NCBI GenBank assembly: GCA_964017155.1
Contig: OZ024856.1
Span: 7,328,313 to 7,392,312 of the forward strand
From: Oasisia sp. SBJ-2009
Taxonomy: Eukaryota; Annelida; Polychaeta; Sabellida; Siboglinidae
Reading direction: 5' to 3'
Length of the DNA stretch: 64,000 nucleotides
Shown: one piece after another, positions 42,948 to 54,300 of the stretch
How the letters are laid out: each line of letters starts with the position of its first letter
Position numbering within the stretch: position 1 is the first letter of the stretch
Program-made: the position numbers and the translations under genes
The notes under the pieces: generated by a model
Databases searched by the model: none
What the model was told of the DNA's origin: nothing
Seen by the model: the letters and a program-made list of their open reading frames with translations, nothing else

Positions 42948-44170
42948 TTAAGGGCATGTGTTCAGTATTGCATTATATGAGTCGCCTTTCTTCCACGGTA
43001 AACGATGGAGCAAAGAGCCACCATCAAGCACGTAACAATCTGTTTTGGGAATAGAGTTCATCACAGCCTCACTTGATAAGTTCGCAACATGGTCTCGAAT
43101 TGCCTGAGCAAGCTGAGGTTTGTCTGCTTTTCGAAGAATGTTCCTGGTCTCAAATAGGGCTGCAGGGTAGGGGTTTAGTTCATACGTCAAAACCTCTCCA
43201 AGGGAAAGATCTCCAGACCTTGACACCACAAGGAAACGCTGGAACAGAAGGGCAGGATCAATGGTACGACCAGGAGCAATCTTCACAGCAGAGATATTCC
43301 CAAGGGTTTTGGCTCTGTCTTTCCGCTTGAATTTGTAAGTAAATGCTGACTTTCTGATAATATCTTCAATGATCTTGTTCCCAACCGATTCAAAGTCTTG
43401 TACATTAACATCTGGCCCAGCCACTATCCCGGTGACAATGTTTCTCAGAGTAGGATCAGATGTGAAGGTTGAGCAGGCTGCAAGCATTATCCGAATTTTC
43501 TCGAGATCAGATGCATCTCTTTTGATGCGCGCCTCAGGTTTGTAAAGTCCTGCATCGCAATGTTGTACTCGGATGTTACAGGTGCAGATAAGGTCCAAAG
43601 GTTTCGCATGTCCTCGGTCATCCCACTGCCGCGAGTTAGACCACCAGTGCTCTTTAGAGACCTCATCAACGTTTGTTCAATGACAAGATCACTACTAAGC
43701 CCTGCCCAGCACTGATTGCTCCTACGAACAATCTGAAAACCATCAAGAAACTTTCGACAAACATATGGGTGCTTTTCCTCCAGGTTGCTCATTTGCTGCA
43801 GTTAGTAATGAGCAGATCGCAGGTAATTGAAGTGCTTAGCTGCAGCAAAGACAGTTAGGCAATTGGACACTGCCTGCAAATGCATCAACCGAGACCTAGT
43901 ACGATCCGCCTTGATCAACATTCTTGCCATGCCAACCATACGCTGATAATTCAGCCACAACTAGCTGGTCTTTGAGGTCTGAGCAAGTTCAGATTTCTTT
44001 TTCTCCGTTACTGTCTCGAGTTGGATCAAAACCTCAGAACAAGCAGCATCTCCCAGCGTCGTCTCTCCGCTAAGAAGGGAGGAGTACAATTCCTCGGCTT
44101 GATCCAGCAGTGTCTGAATCTCGGGATCGTCTTTGGCCATTTCCGTTATAAGCTGGCTATGTAGGCACTT
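42948..44170 (-). pseudogene. PIN-nuclease-like transposon-family protein, broken N-terminal part
   Basis: Minus strand frames give, in order: PEIQTLLDQAEELYSSLLSG; LWLNYQRMVGMARMLIKADR; HLQAVSNCLTVFAAAKHFNY; FQIVRRSNQCWAGLSSDLVI; RSLKSTGGLTRGSGMTEDMR; FTSDPTLRNIVTGIVAGPDV; AFTYKFKRKDRAKTLGN; IDPALLFQRFLVVSRSGDLS; and finally DCYVLDGGSLLHRLPWKKGD before the frame is lost. I know this architecture from large uncharacterised families in cnidarian and mollusc genomes. Stops occur near 43810 and 43965 and a frameshift near 43545. The sequence stops just after the first acidic motif (VLDGGSLL) of the nuclease-like domain, so the catalytic half is missing. Probably a dead fragment of a mobile element related to the one at 56377-60744. 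Confidence 0.75.
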
Positions 44171-44629
44171 GTCAAAAAGAAGATGGCCCCGCTAAGCCCT
44201 CTGGACAGCTTTTCCTGTCATCATGTGCACAACTGCATTTTCTCCATCGACAGTCTCAATTATGTTTTTGAGCCCGGTCCCTTCCATGAGAGTTCCTATG
44301 ACCCCCAGCAAGTTCATAAGTGTATGGAAACACCCCAACATCAGAACAATGCCTTTCAGGTGACTACTTTGTGGCGCATCAATGATGATTTATGCAACCT
44401 TCCAATACAAGGGCTGGTCAAAGGTTACAATGGTGGGAAGGTTGTGCTTCATGGCAATGTTGCAAACAAAGTCTAATATAGACACAATGCACGATTTGTC
44501 TCCAGAGTACATATTGATCATAGGCAAGAATTTGACTAACGACTGCCCAGGGTACACATTCTTCATGTCAATATATGGAAAATGCCCCCTCAGCCTGTTA
44601 GATAATGGCGCACGTTCATTTTTAATGGT

Positions 44630-45270
44630 CGTAATGTGTTACTTGCCTCCAAAAACCTGGGATAGACATCAAGATCATCACATTTGAGTCAATTGTTATG
44701 GACTTGCGGTCATTTGGAGGTGTTGGCGGCCATTTTTGACGCCATATTGATTTTGACTCCCCTGCACTGCTGCATGTGGCCCTTGCCTAATTGAAAACTG
44801 TGACAATCCAAACAACACTCAAGAGGTCGATACTGAGGAGGAGGATGACACTCAAAACTGAACGCTCTGACACTTATTCTATGAACAAAGGTGTTTGTGC
44901 ATTAGGTGATAGTGGATCGCTGAAGGTCATGAGTTAAATTTCATAATGATTCAACAGCTCAGTGATATCCAAAGTTGTCCTAGTGTGTTCCTTGCCCCCA
45001 AAAACCCGGGGATAGACCTCAAGATCATCAAATTTGAGTCAATAGTTATGGACTTGCGGTCATTTGGAGGTGTTGGCGGCCATTTTTGACGCCATATTGG
45101 ATTTTTGCGTTATATATATATAGGCCAACGTCATTTGTTATTATCTTAATGTGTTCTTTGCCCCCACAAACATAGGGATAGACACCAAGATCATCAAATT
45201 TGAGTTGATAGTTACATAGTTATGATCATTAAGAGGTATCGGCGGCCATCTTGGACGCCATCTTGCAAAA
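44630..45270. repeat. Three diverged direct repeats with GGCGGCCAT-TTGGACGCCAT cores
   Basis: The unit 'tgcctccaaaaacctgggatagac…gatcatcaaatttgagt…ggcggccatttttgacgccat' occurs at 44644-44745, 44991-45100 and 45160-45265 at decreasing similarity. There is no ORF. The spacing and motif resemble the non-coding ends around the PIN-family elements. Confidence 0.8.
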
Positions 45271-45407
45271 AACACTTTTCCGGGGGACCTACTTTGGTAA
45301 ACTTTTAGTATGTTAAAAAGTGCACTAAACCCTACCACAATCAGTTGAGAAACGTTTTGTAGCAATTTTTTGGGGGTTGAGGGGGTATTTTCCATATATC
45401 GACCTGA

Positions 45408-46500
45408 CTATAGTCGAACAATAGCAGCGGCGGTTGTGGATGTGAATGTTGACAAAGTACAATGGTGGTGGTGATTGTTGTCAATTGGCAGCACGTGTGG
45501 TGGGACATCATGATGATACATTGTACTGCGGACATTCATAATTTTTTCAGAGAAATGTTCTCGAAAACGTTCCGGCAAATTATCATGAGAGTCGTTGCAT
45601 TCGGGTAGCACTGGTGGCTGTTTGCGTCCGGTGATCTCATTCGTTACTCGGTACATGGCCTTCACATCACAAGCAGACTCGCGTATTTTCTCACAGAAAA
45701 ACGAAGCTAGCAGCTACTAACTTTTCTCTGTAGACGTCTCGCAAACTCGTGTAAATGTCTTTATGCAATAGTAACCGTGTAACCGTGTCTGTCGCCACCG
45801 CCTTTCAGCTCACAGGAGTTGTCGCTTCGCATCTGATAACTCACTGTTGTACCACGGTGTCTTGGGTCGGATGATGATAACACGAGTGATAAGTGGTGCG
45901 TGTGAGTCAATCAACCCAGCAATGATAGAGTTGTATTGCGTGGAGAGTTAATCGACGCCATCATTGGGGTTATTGAATTGTTCCGAGTTTCTGAGGTCAA
46001 ACACTAGTTTGGCGTTGTAAATGGTCGTATATTTTTTATATCTGATCTGCCTTCTCGGTCGTTTTGGTTTTCCTTGTAACCAGACCGCATCGGATAACGT
46101 GGTGATCTGTTAACAACGTTTCAACGGATGTAGAAGATATTATGTTATGACTATTTCGCGTAATGACGAGGTCGAGGATATGATCATCAACATGTGTCTG
46201 TTCTCTCACGTGTTGTTTAAAATCAGCCTCTTGAAGGAATTCAGTCAATTTACGAGTATTACTGGTTGTACCGTCATCGTAGTGCACATTGCAACCCCCC
46301 AATATTACACAATCGGTTTGGTGTGTGGCACAACGTTCTAGCACAATGCTGAATTCATAGATGAACGTTTGAAATGATACTGATTTCCGGCGCACTACTA
46401 GTTCTAGCCCTTCGAATGACGTAGCGGGCAAATTAAAGGCATCGATGAGCACAAATGAAACGACGACTTGTACAGAAGGCCTACTCCACTGCCCCACTAT
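45408..46500 (-). mobile_element. LINE endonuclease and linker fragment (family F)
   Basis: Minus strand: DAFNLPATSFEGLELVVRR, CVILGGCNVHYDDGTTSNTR, LDLVITRNSHNIISS, LLTDHHVIRC, then RPKTPWYNSELSDAKRQL and LPERFREHFSEKIMNVRS. These are the C-terminal half of an APE-type endonuclease and the linker before reverse transcriptase. The usual GDFN is GGCN here, so a catalytic acidic residue is lost; there are also in-frame stops between the two parts. It ends where the polymerase would begin. Confidence 0.85.
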
Positions 46501-46504
46501 TTCT

Positions 46505-47700
46505 CATCTGTGCACAATATGTATATGTGCCAGGGGTTGACTGTAGTGACTGTAGTAATATACTTTTTGTGTGTGTAAAAGTACAACATTAATGTGTGTT
46601 GAACCCATAAAAACTGCTAATTCATAAACATGACCTCATGTTGCTATGTTCCATTCCCAAGGTAGTCTCGAACCCATGAATAAATGCATATCTGAATTCT
46701 GGACAGCTAGAAGAGTTGGTGGGTGTAGTGAAGTTATAATTATTCACAGGTCGGTTATATATAACGGTGGAGCGGATTTAAGAATGAATGGTCATGGTTT
46801 CATTTATATGGATATTTGTTACCTATGTGTAACATAGAGTAATTAAGAAATTAGATCAACCATAACGTATTACTATGTAGTTTTATATGTATTCTCTTAC
46901 CTCTCTGCTGCTAATGTCCACGTGCTATTTACACAAATATTTCCACGCCCTTGGAAGAAAGATTCAAATTGACTGAAAAATAATTGTCAAAACATTTTAT
47001 AAATGGCAAACATTACTTTGTAGATACAAAAAAGCCTATTAAACGCATACAACAATGCCACACTGCTGTGTGATAAAGCCTTAGTAGCACGAAGCAACGT
47101 ATATACGCATTGATAAAACGATGCATACTCACAGTTTCATGTATATGCACGGTTTCACAAGTTTGTCAGCAGATGGTTTAAGCCAAGTTATTAAAATCCA
47201 TATTCATAATCTGTGCCATCACTGTCGCATTCACAGCATCTTTCACTTTAGATGTGTTCTCCGTCTCTTTCTTTTCAATACATTCTTCATCTCTTTCTCT
47301 TCACCAACATTCATAACCTATCTATCTCTCTATCTCATTATCTGGCTCTCTCTCTCTCGTCTTTCCCCCTCTTCCTCTCTCTCTCTCCCTCTCTCTCTCT
47401 CTTTCTGTCTCTCTCTAGCTGGTGTCACAAGAAAGTCGCGCGAGGTCACGGGTTCACATCCGATTTATGTACCACATGTGTAGGAATTGTGTGTGCAGTT
47501 TTTAACAGTTGTTTGTTGAAATATGAGTTCATTTGTAACTAAAAGGTGAGCGACTGGCTTGCGATGGACGCCAGTGTTTCACACACTTCTATTATATTAT
47601 TGGGATAGGACCTAGTATACTCGTAAACGACTCGAGCGCACGTGATGCATACCGTCAACGTCGACCATTTCGTAGTTTGAATGGGCCGAACACGTTCTGG
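46505..47700. other. No gene seen; pyrimidine tract
   Basis: Mostly unremarkable sequence. A CT-rich stretch runs from 47325 to 47418. The open frames over it have low-complexity Leu/Ser content. Confidence 0.5.
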
Positions 47701-47866
47701 GCTGAAACTTGCATAAAGGGGGTGTCACACGTACGAGTGCCTCGTACGAGTCACTCGTACGTGAACATGTCACACGTAGTCGTGGCTAAACAATCGAGTC
47801 GGGAGAGTTGCGTAAATGACGTCATAAGGGGAAGGCCATTACAGACGCACACGTGCTTCTTTACGG

Positions 47867-48131
47867 CAATGGCTGACAGTTGCAGCAGCAGTGAAGAAGA
47901 ACATGCAATTTTGCTCGGTGCATAGGCTGTGTGCAGCATATTAATGACGAAGAAGAGAAAGAAAAGCTGAAGAAACGGAAAAGATGGTGGGTTCGCCTAA
48001 GCATTGCGCGGCGCCAGCAGTTCGGCGCATTCCATGCTCTGGTGAAGGACATTAAAGTGGAGGATCCCAGAACATTTCCAAACTTTGTCCGGATGGATGC
48101 ACAACAATTTCAATATATTCTTAGCCGTTAA
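47867..48131 (+). pseudogene. HARBI1-like transposase N-terminus, broken
   Basis: Starts MADSCSSSEEEHAILLGA, then a TAG; the reading resumes in another frame as NDEEEKEKLKKRKRWWVRLS, IARRQQFGAFHALVKDI, DPRTFPNFVRMDAQQFQYIL and a stop. The 'K-RRWWVR---RR---GAFH-LV-(D/E)(I/L)-(L/V)-D---F--F-RM----F--IL' pattern is the N-terminal region of PIF/Harbinger nucleases. The DDE part is absent, as the frame closes at 48131. Copy 2 at 52466 has different stops, so the two decayed separately. Confidence 0.8.
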
Positions 48132-49711
48132 TTATCCACAAAGACACAGCCATGGGCGACGCAATACCACTTGCTGAGCGCCTTGCTGTAACTCTTCGAT
48201 TTCTAGCGACGATATTTTACATAATTTATGTTGATGTTTCAATGATTTGATTGCTTTAGTATAATGTTTGGCTTGGCTTCAGCTATTATCGTTTATTTTA
48301 TACGCATTAGCTGGACCTATGCAATCTACAAAGAGCAGCATCCATCTGCAGATTGCGCAGGTAAGGCGTGTCTATTTATAGCTTGGACATGGTGGCCACG
48401 CGAATATTGGTGCACGTTGTCGTTGCTAAACTTCAGACAGAGCTTAGTCACAGGTTTGTTGTCATAGATTGCCTACCCACCAAGGTATGTTATACAGCAA
48501 TGAAATGCGGTGAGAACTTGAGAATCTTGTCTTGTCGGTAAACTTGCCAACACTCCTGGTGGAGTCAAACGGTCAGAAATGGGGTAAGAACAAATGTTTT
48601 TTATGTAGGTGGTGTATACATTAATTGTAATTAACATGACATGTTTGATTTAGCATTGTTAACCACTTAAAATATTTATATGAAATATCAGGTATACCAT
48701 CAGGCATGTATTAGTAATTTTTCGTAAATGGATTATTTATGATCCATAAAAATAAACCCCTACTTGGTAACAACCAAACCTACAAACAAGCAACCTGGGG
48801 CAGTTTGTCACACAACAATAATATTCACTATTATACACTGTTGATATTCTGTGTATACATTTGTTTGATAAATAAAAGGTTTGCATGGCCTTGTCGTGTC
48901 CTACACGCAACAGCTGTTACTATGTACAAGCATGGGGTGTATAATTAATACTACTGTTAATGTTTTTTGATCATCTTGGCTTAATTTAAAAATAGGTTGT
49001 CAGTTCTTTGATTAGCTTGGGTACATAATTATCATCACTGTGTTTGCTAAATAAGTTGCAATTTGCATCAGTATTGTGAGCAGTATATATTTATGGTTTT
49101 GTTTACAATTTAAATATTTCATGTACACAACAATAACATTGTAAACTGGTTTCATAGTTTTGGCTAACTGAAGTGCAATTTACATGCTAGCAACATTATG
49201 ATTATAATAAGTGTCGAATACACCTCACTTTGCTTTACTAGAATCCTAATTCAGAGAAAAACAGCTAAGCGGAAGGTGATAGGATTTGATGGTGAAAATT
49301 AATAATCAAGTAATGCAGTGATTGATTTACCACAAATTCTATGGAGGAATGTTAATTTATCATTACTTTTTGCAACAGGAATCCAGGGCACATACACATA
49401 TTTAAAAACCAATCAACCACACAATCATCTGTTCCAGAATGTGACCCATCCTGAAATAGTGCATGGTATGAACCTAAGTTTGAACGTATATAAATACATG
49501 TCTAAACAATGCACTGAACACTTAGTCAACTATGGATTCCTCCAACCCTGATAAAATATAATCACTGCAATACTTGTGACTAGGAATGTTAATTCACACA
49601 CATTTATTTTTACAAATGCAAGTTATTATGTCATGATATATGTCCTACAGGTAGCAGTTACCAATCTCTTGAGTATCAGTACAGGATTGGTCATACTACC
49701 ATTGAGAAGAT

Positions 49712-50030
49712 AGCGGCAACCGAGCTTTCTCGGTTGCCGCTGCCGAGCTTTCTCGGTTGCCGCACCAACGGTGTGGAATTCGCTTCCTGCCAGTGTTAAA
49801 TCACAAGGTAATATAGTTTCATTCCGCCGACATCTAAAAACCTCTCTCTTTAATGCTGCCTATCCTCCTTAGCCTCCTAGCTTTTCCATCCATCCGTTGA
49901 CGACTCACGCATTGCTTTCGATTATGAGATTGATTTATCCCCTGGTTTTGTCGCGCCACTGAGCTTGATTTTCGAGGATATTGGCGCAAAAGAAGTTACT
50001 ATTATTATTATTATTATTATTGTTATATAA
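49712..50030 (+). mobile_element. LINE 3' end (family A relative) with duplicated inverted 5' edge
   Basis: Frame from 49744 reads RAFSVAAPTVWNSLPASVKS, FRRHLKTSLFNAAYPP, stop 49870-49872, then a 3' UTR ending ggcgcaaaagaagttact and ATT repeats. It is a diverged cousin of the family A copies. At its 5' edge, 49712-49741 is a perfect hairpin (agcggcaaccgag / ctcggttgccgct), because the sequence gagctttctcggttgccgc is present twice and once inverted. Confidence 0.85.
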
Positions 50031-51363
50031 TCATGTTCATCAATCAATCTTGCACTGAAGGACAGATACATAAAGGTGTAAAGTTGGGCTGTTTATGAAG
50101 TCATTAATTCAGTTAATAATAAATAACACATCTTCATAAATCATTTAGTCATAAGGTGTTAAAACATTAATTAAATACATGAAAATGTCAGATAAAGCAA
50201 TATGGTCGGTTGCCCATAATAAAAAAAAAATCCTTTTGTTGTATAGCAATCCATGGAAGGAAGCTGTGTGACCCTGACAATGTTTTACATCAAATTATAT
50301 TTTCTTGCATCTATGAACACAATGCCAAACGATTTGGACCACACCTTTAGACAGAATGAAGTTCATAGCTATAAGGAATCTAAATATAGTGAGCAATTTC
50401 TTAGTTAAGAGGAACAACTGTGAAATCCCAATTCTGGCTTGAACAATATCATACTACTATAGACAAAAGAAACAATGGGTATATTGAAGTAGTAGACAAT
50501 GTCCCAGCTTCTGAAACAATGTTGTATTATTTAATTTTTGTGATATCATCTCATCAACATACATTTCAAATGAGCGGCAACACACAAAGAAGAGTTCCCA
50601 CCAATATCACTGCTTCGGTTGGAACCAGTGATATGTAGTCTTCATGCAAGGTATCCACTATTTGTATCATAATCTCGTCCATCATCATTGTAGCGTTTTT
50701 CTGGAACAAAAGGCAGACACAATCACTTGTATGTATATTACACATTTGTATTATTAATAACATATACCCCATACATTTATGAGGATCTTATCAGAGTTAT
50801 TTAATATTTATTATATGCATATCATGAGCTGATTCTGTAACTCTTATTATGGTACATTTATGCAAATAGACTGTTACAGAACTGCAATAAATACTTTTTA
50901 AAATAAAATAGACTAGCAGACTCAAAAATATCAACAACAAAAACCGTGTGTCCTATCTGCACTGACTGTGCAGGAAATATCCTTCCAATGACCGTGTCCA
51001 GAAATTTGTATTCATATGTTTTTCCTTATCACATCTATGTACTAAATCAGTAACACCCATTACGTTAAGGTTAAGCAAACACCATGTTACGGAACTAGAA
51101 CATGTTTCTTATGAAAACTGATCGCAAAATCAAAAGCTCACAAAAACGCCATGTTAAAAACAGTGTGTCCTACCTGAAATGACAGCACATTAATTATTGT
51201 CATTACATTTGTCTCGTGTCATGAGCCACAGATACAATGAAAAGCTATTCCTTATCAGGTGTAAACAATGGGTACGGACGAGTTTTACCTACTTTAAATT
51301 TCAGGTCATGAGTGTATATTTTGTATTTAATTATACATTCAAAAATTATTCTCAGTCAGTCAC
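50031..51363. other. Non-coding interior of Harbinger copy 1
   Basis: Apart from the candidate terminal exon at 50642-50700, nothing coding seen. The phrase 'accgtgtgtcctatctgcac' and 'cagtgtgtcctacctgaaat' (50943 and 51161) shows a short internal repeat. Confidence 0.5.
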
Positions 51364-54300
51364 CAGTGCAGTGCAGTGCAGTGCAGTGCAGTGCAGTGCA
51401 GTGCAGTGCAGTGCAGTGCAGTGCAGTGCAGTGCAGTGCAGTGCAGTGCAGTGCAGTGCAGTGCAGTGCAGTGCAGTGCAGTGCAGTGCAGTGCAGTGCA
51501 GTGCAGTGCAGTGCAGTGCTCGTGGAAGTGTCATTCACTCGTCTCATTGGCAACGTGTGTTCAGACGAGCACTGTTTTATGGATTAAAACGTTTAAAATA
51601 CAAATATTGTGGGAAACTAAACAACAGTTAATCGAGTGATCCTAATTTCATGATGTCGCTGTCTCTACTTACTTCTGACAGGGCTCTGACATTGAAGTTT
51701 GAACGATATAGTCATCATTCGACGCCGACGTCGACGACAACGACGTTGCCTTGGCGTTGCTACCGAATTTCTGAGATACATTCCTCCATTTTTGTGAACA
51801 TTCCTTCAAGGGGCGTCAATAATGAGAACTTGCAGGCTATTCGTAACCGATGCCTCTATGTTTGTAACGTGGGTTTGCACCATTCCATAGCGAAATATTC
51901 ACGGTAAAGCTCGACAAAAATTTGAAGCGAAAGTTTTGCAAATCAGTATCTGCCATTTTTAAGAAGGTCGAAGTTCAATTCAGTGCTGTCATCTCATTGG
52001 TTGTTAACTCTGAGTGATTCGTACGAGTGACTCGTACGAGTGACTCGTACGACTGACTCGTACGAGTGACTCGTACGAGTGACTCGTACGACTGACTCGT
52101 ACGAGTGACTCGTACGAGTGACTCGTACGACTGACTCGTACGAGTGACTCGTACGAGTGACCCGTACGACTGACTCGGATTACATGTCACACGTACGATT
52201 TTACGTCCGATTTTGTGTCACACATACGATTTTCATGGTTTCATCCGAGTCACTCGTACGAGTCTCGCGGACTTGTGACAGCACCTTTAAGAGGGTAACA
52301 CACGTACGAGTGCCTCGTACGAGTCACTCGTACGGGTGCCTCGTACGAGTCACTCGTCCGAGTACATGACACACGTAGTCGTGGCGAAACAATCGAGTCG
52401 GGAGAGTTGCGTAAATGGCGGCATAAGGTGAAGGCCATTGTAGACGCACACGTGCTTCTTTATGGCAATGGCTGACAGTTGAAGCAGCAGCAGTGAAGAA
52501 GAATATGTAATTTTGCTCGGTGCATTGGCTGTGCTGCAGCATAGTAATGACGAAGAAGTGAAAGAAAAGCTGAAGAAACGGAAAAGATGGTGGATTCGCC
52601 TATGCATTGCGCGACGCCAGCAGTTCGGCGCATGCCATGCTCCTGTGAAGGAAATTAAAGTGGACGATCCCAAAACTGTTGCAAACTTTGTCCAGATGGA
52701 TGTACAGCAATTTTAAATATCTTCTTCGCCGTTAATCGTCCACAAAGACACTTGCGCCATGCGCGACGCAATACCACTTGCTGATCGGTAACTCTTCGAT
52801 TTCTAACGACGAGTATATTACATAATTCATTGTGTGAACATTATGTTGACGTTTCAATGATTTGATTGCTTTAGTATAATGTTTGGCTTGGCTTCAGCTA
52901 TTATCGTTTATTTTATACGCATTAGCTGGACATGTGCAATTTACAAAGGGCAGCAACCATCTGCAGATTGCGCAGATAAGGCATGTCTATTTATAGCCTA
53001 GACCTGGAGTCCACGCGAATATTGGTGCACGTTGCTAAACTTCAGACAGAGCTTAGTCACAGGTTTGTTGTCATAGATTGCCTATCTACCAAGGTATGCT
53101 ATACAGTAGTTAAATTAAATGCGGCGAGAACTTGAGAATCTTGTCTTGTCGGTATACTGGCCATCACTCTTGGTGGAGTCAAACGGTCAGAAATGTGGTA
53201 AGAACAAATGTTTTTATATAGGTGGTGCAGACATTAATTGTAATTAACATGAAATGTTTGATTTAGCATTGTTAACCACTTAAAATATTTATATGAAATA
53301 TCAGATATAATAATAATAATAATAATAATACAATTTTATATAGCGCTAATTCCCGCATGGCGGATCGATGCGCTGCTCAATAAAAATACTAAAATTAATG
53401 TATATTAACAAATAAAAATGTAAATTATATAAATTAATATAAATCATACTAACTCGCAAATCTTTGTATGTAAATTATATAAATAAATTATATTAAACAC
53501 TGCTTTTAAGATGTATAATACTAAAACATGGTATGCAAATTATATATATTAATATAAAATTAAAACCCTTTCTAAAACTCTGTACGTAAACATACATATA
53601 AATCTATAAATTAATCTAAAACATAAACACTAATTAAAATATTATTACACTAAAAAGAAATTATAATGCAATATCCGTCATTTTAAAACAATTTAAATTA
53701 ATTGAAATGTCTACTAAAAAGATATGTCTTTAAGTACTTTCTAAATATAGGTAATGTCCCGGATGCACGAATGTTCACAGGTAGTTCATTCCACAGTCGA
53801 GGTGCTGCTGCGCCAAATGCCGAATCACCAACACACTTCTTTGTCATGCCTTGGTGCAGTGTTGGCGCATAGTTCTGGCGTAGGCGCAGCATGATTCGTG
53901 TCGAGTTCATTAGCAATGTCATGCTGAACACGCAGTAGAGCAGTTTCTGTACTGTGAAGCATCTTATATGCTGATTGGTATTCTTCATGCAGCCCATTCA
54001 AAGTGAGATGATCAAGCACACGACGAACTGTGACTTTCTCCAAGACTTTGCCGACGAATGCTATGTTTTACACTGGTCTGTAGTTCTTTAACAGGTCTTT
54101 GTCGAGAGTGTCGGATTTCAGAAGCGGTTTTACTATTGCTGTTCTCAAAGTGACCGGAAAGAGTCCTTGCTTAAAGCTGTTATCCACTATTGCCACCAGA
54201 TAAGGAACGTGTATACCTACTGTTTTCTTCAGATCAGTGGGGCAAGAGTCCAGGCTGCATGTCTTTGGAGGGCACAATCTGATTATGTTCTTTATTTCTT

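Larger units (their letters stand above)
47716..52286 (+). mobile_element. PIF/Harbinger-like element, copy 1
   Basis: The left end begins near AGGGGGTGTCACACGTACGA and the right end is the approximate complement (ctcgcggacttgtgacagcacct). Both are flanked by TAA (47713-47715; 52287-52289), the target duplication expected of Harbinger. Inward lies the palindromic ACTCGTACGAGT series. It contains a broken HARBI1-like start (47867-48131), long non-coding DNA, a LINE insert (49745-50030), a GTGCA array and a 39 bp array. The boundary call is an inference from one imperfect terminal repeat. Confidence 0.6.

Noticed and set aside
45341..45535. Separate gene on the minus strand next to the LINE endonuclease
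   Set aside because: Overlaps the LINE linker in another frame; the in-family reading (45408-45665) explains it.
47867..48131. Functional HARBI1 host gene
   Set aside because: Stop and frameshift early in the ORF, no catalytic domain, and a second decayed copy nearby.
51352..51639. Gln-Cys-Ser-Ala-Val and Leu-His-Cys-Thr-Ala repeat proteins
   Set aside because: Frame-independent product of the GTGCA pentamer array.
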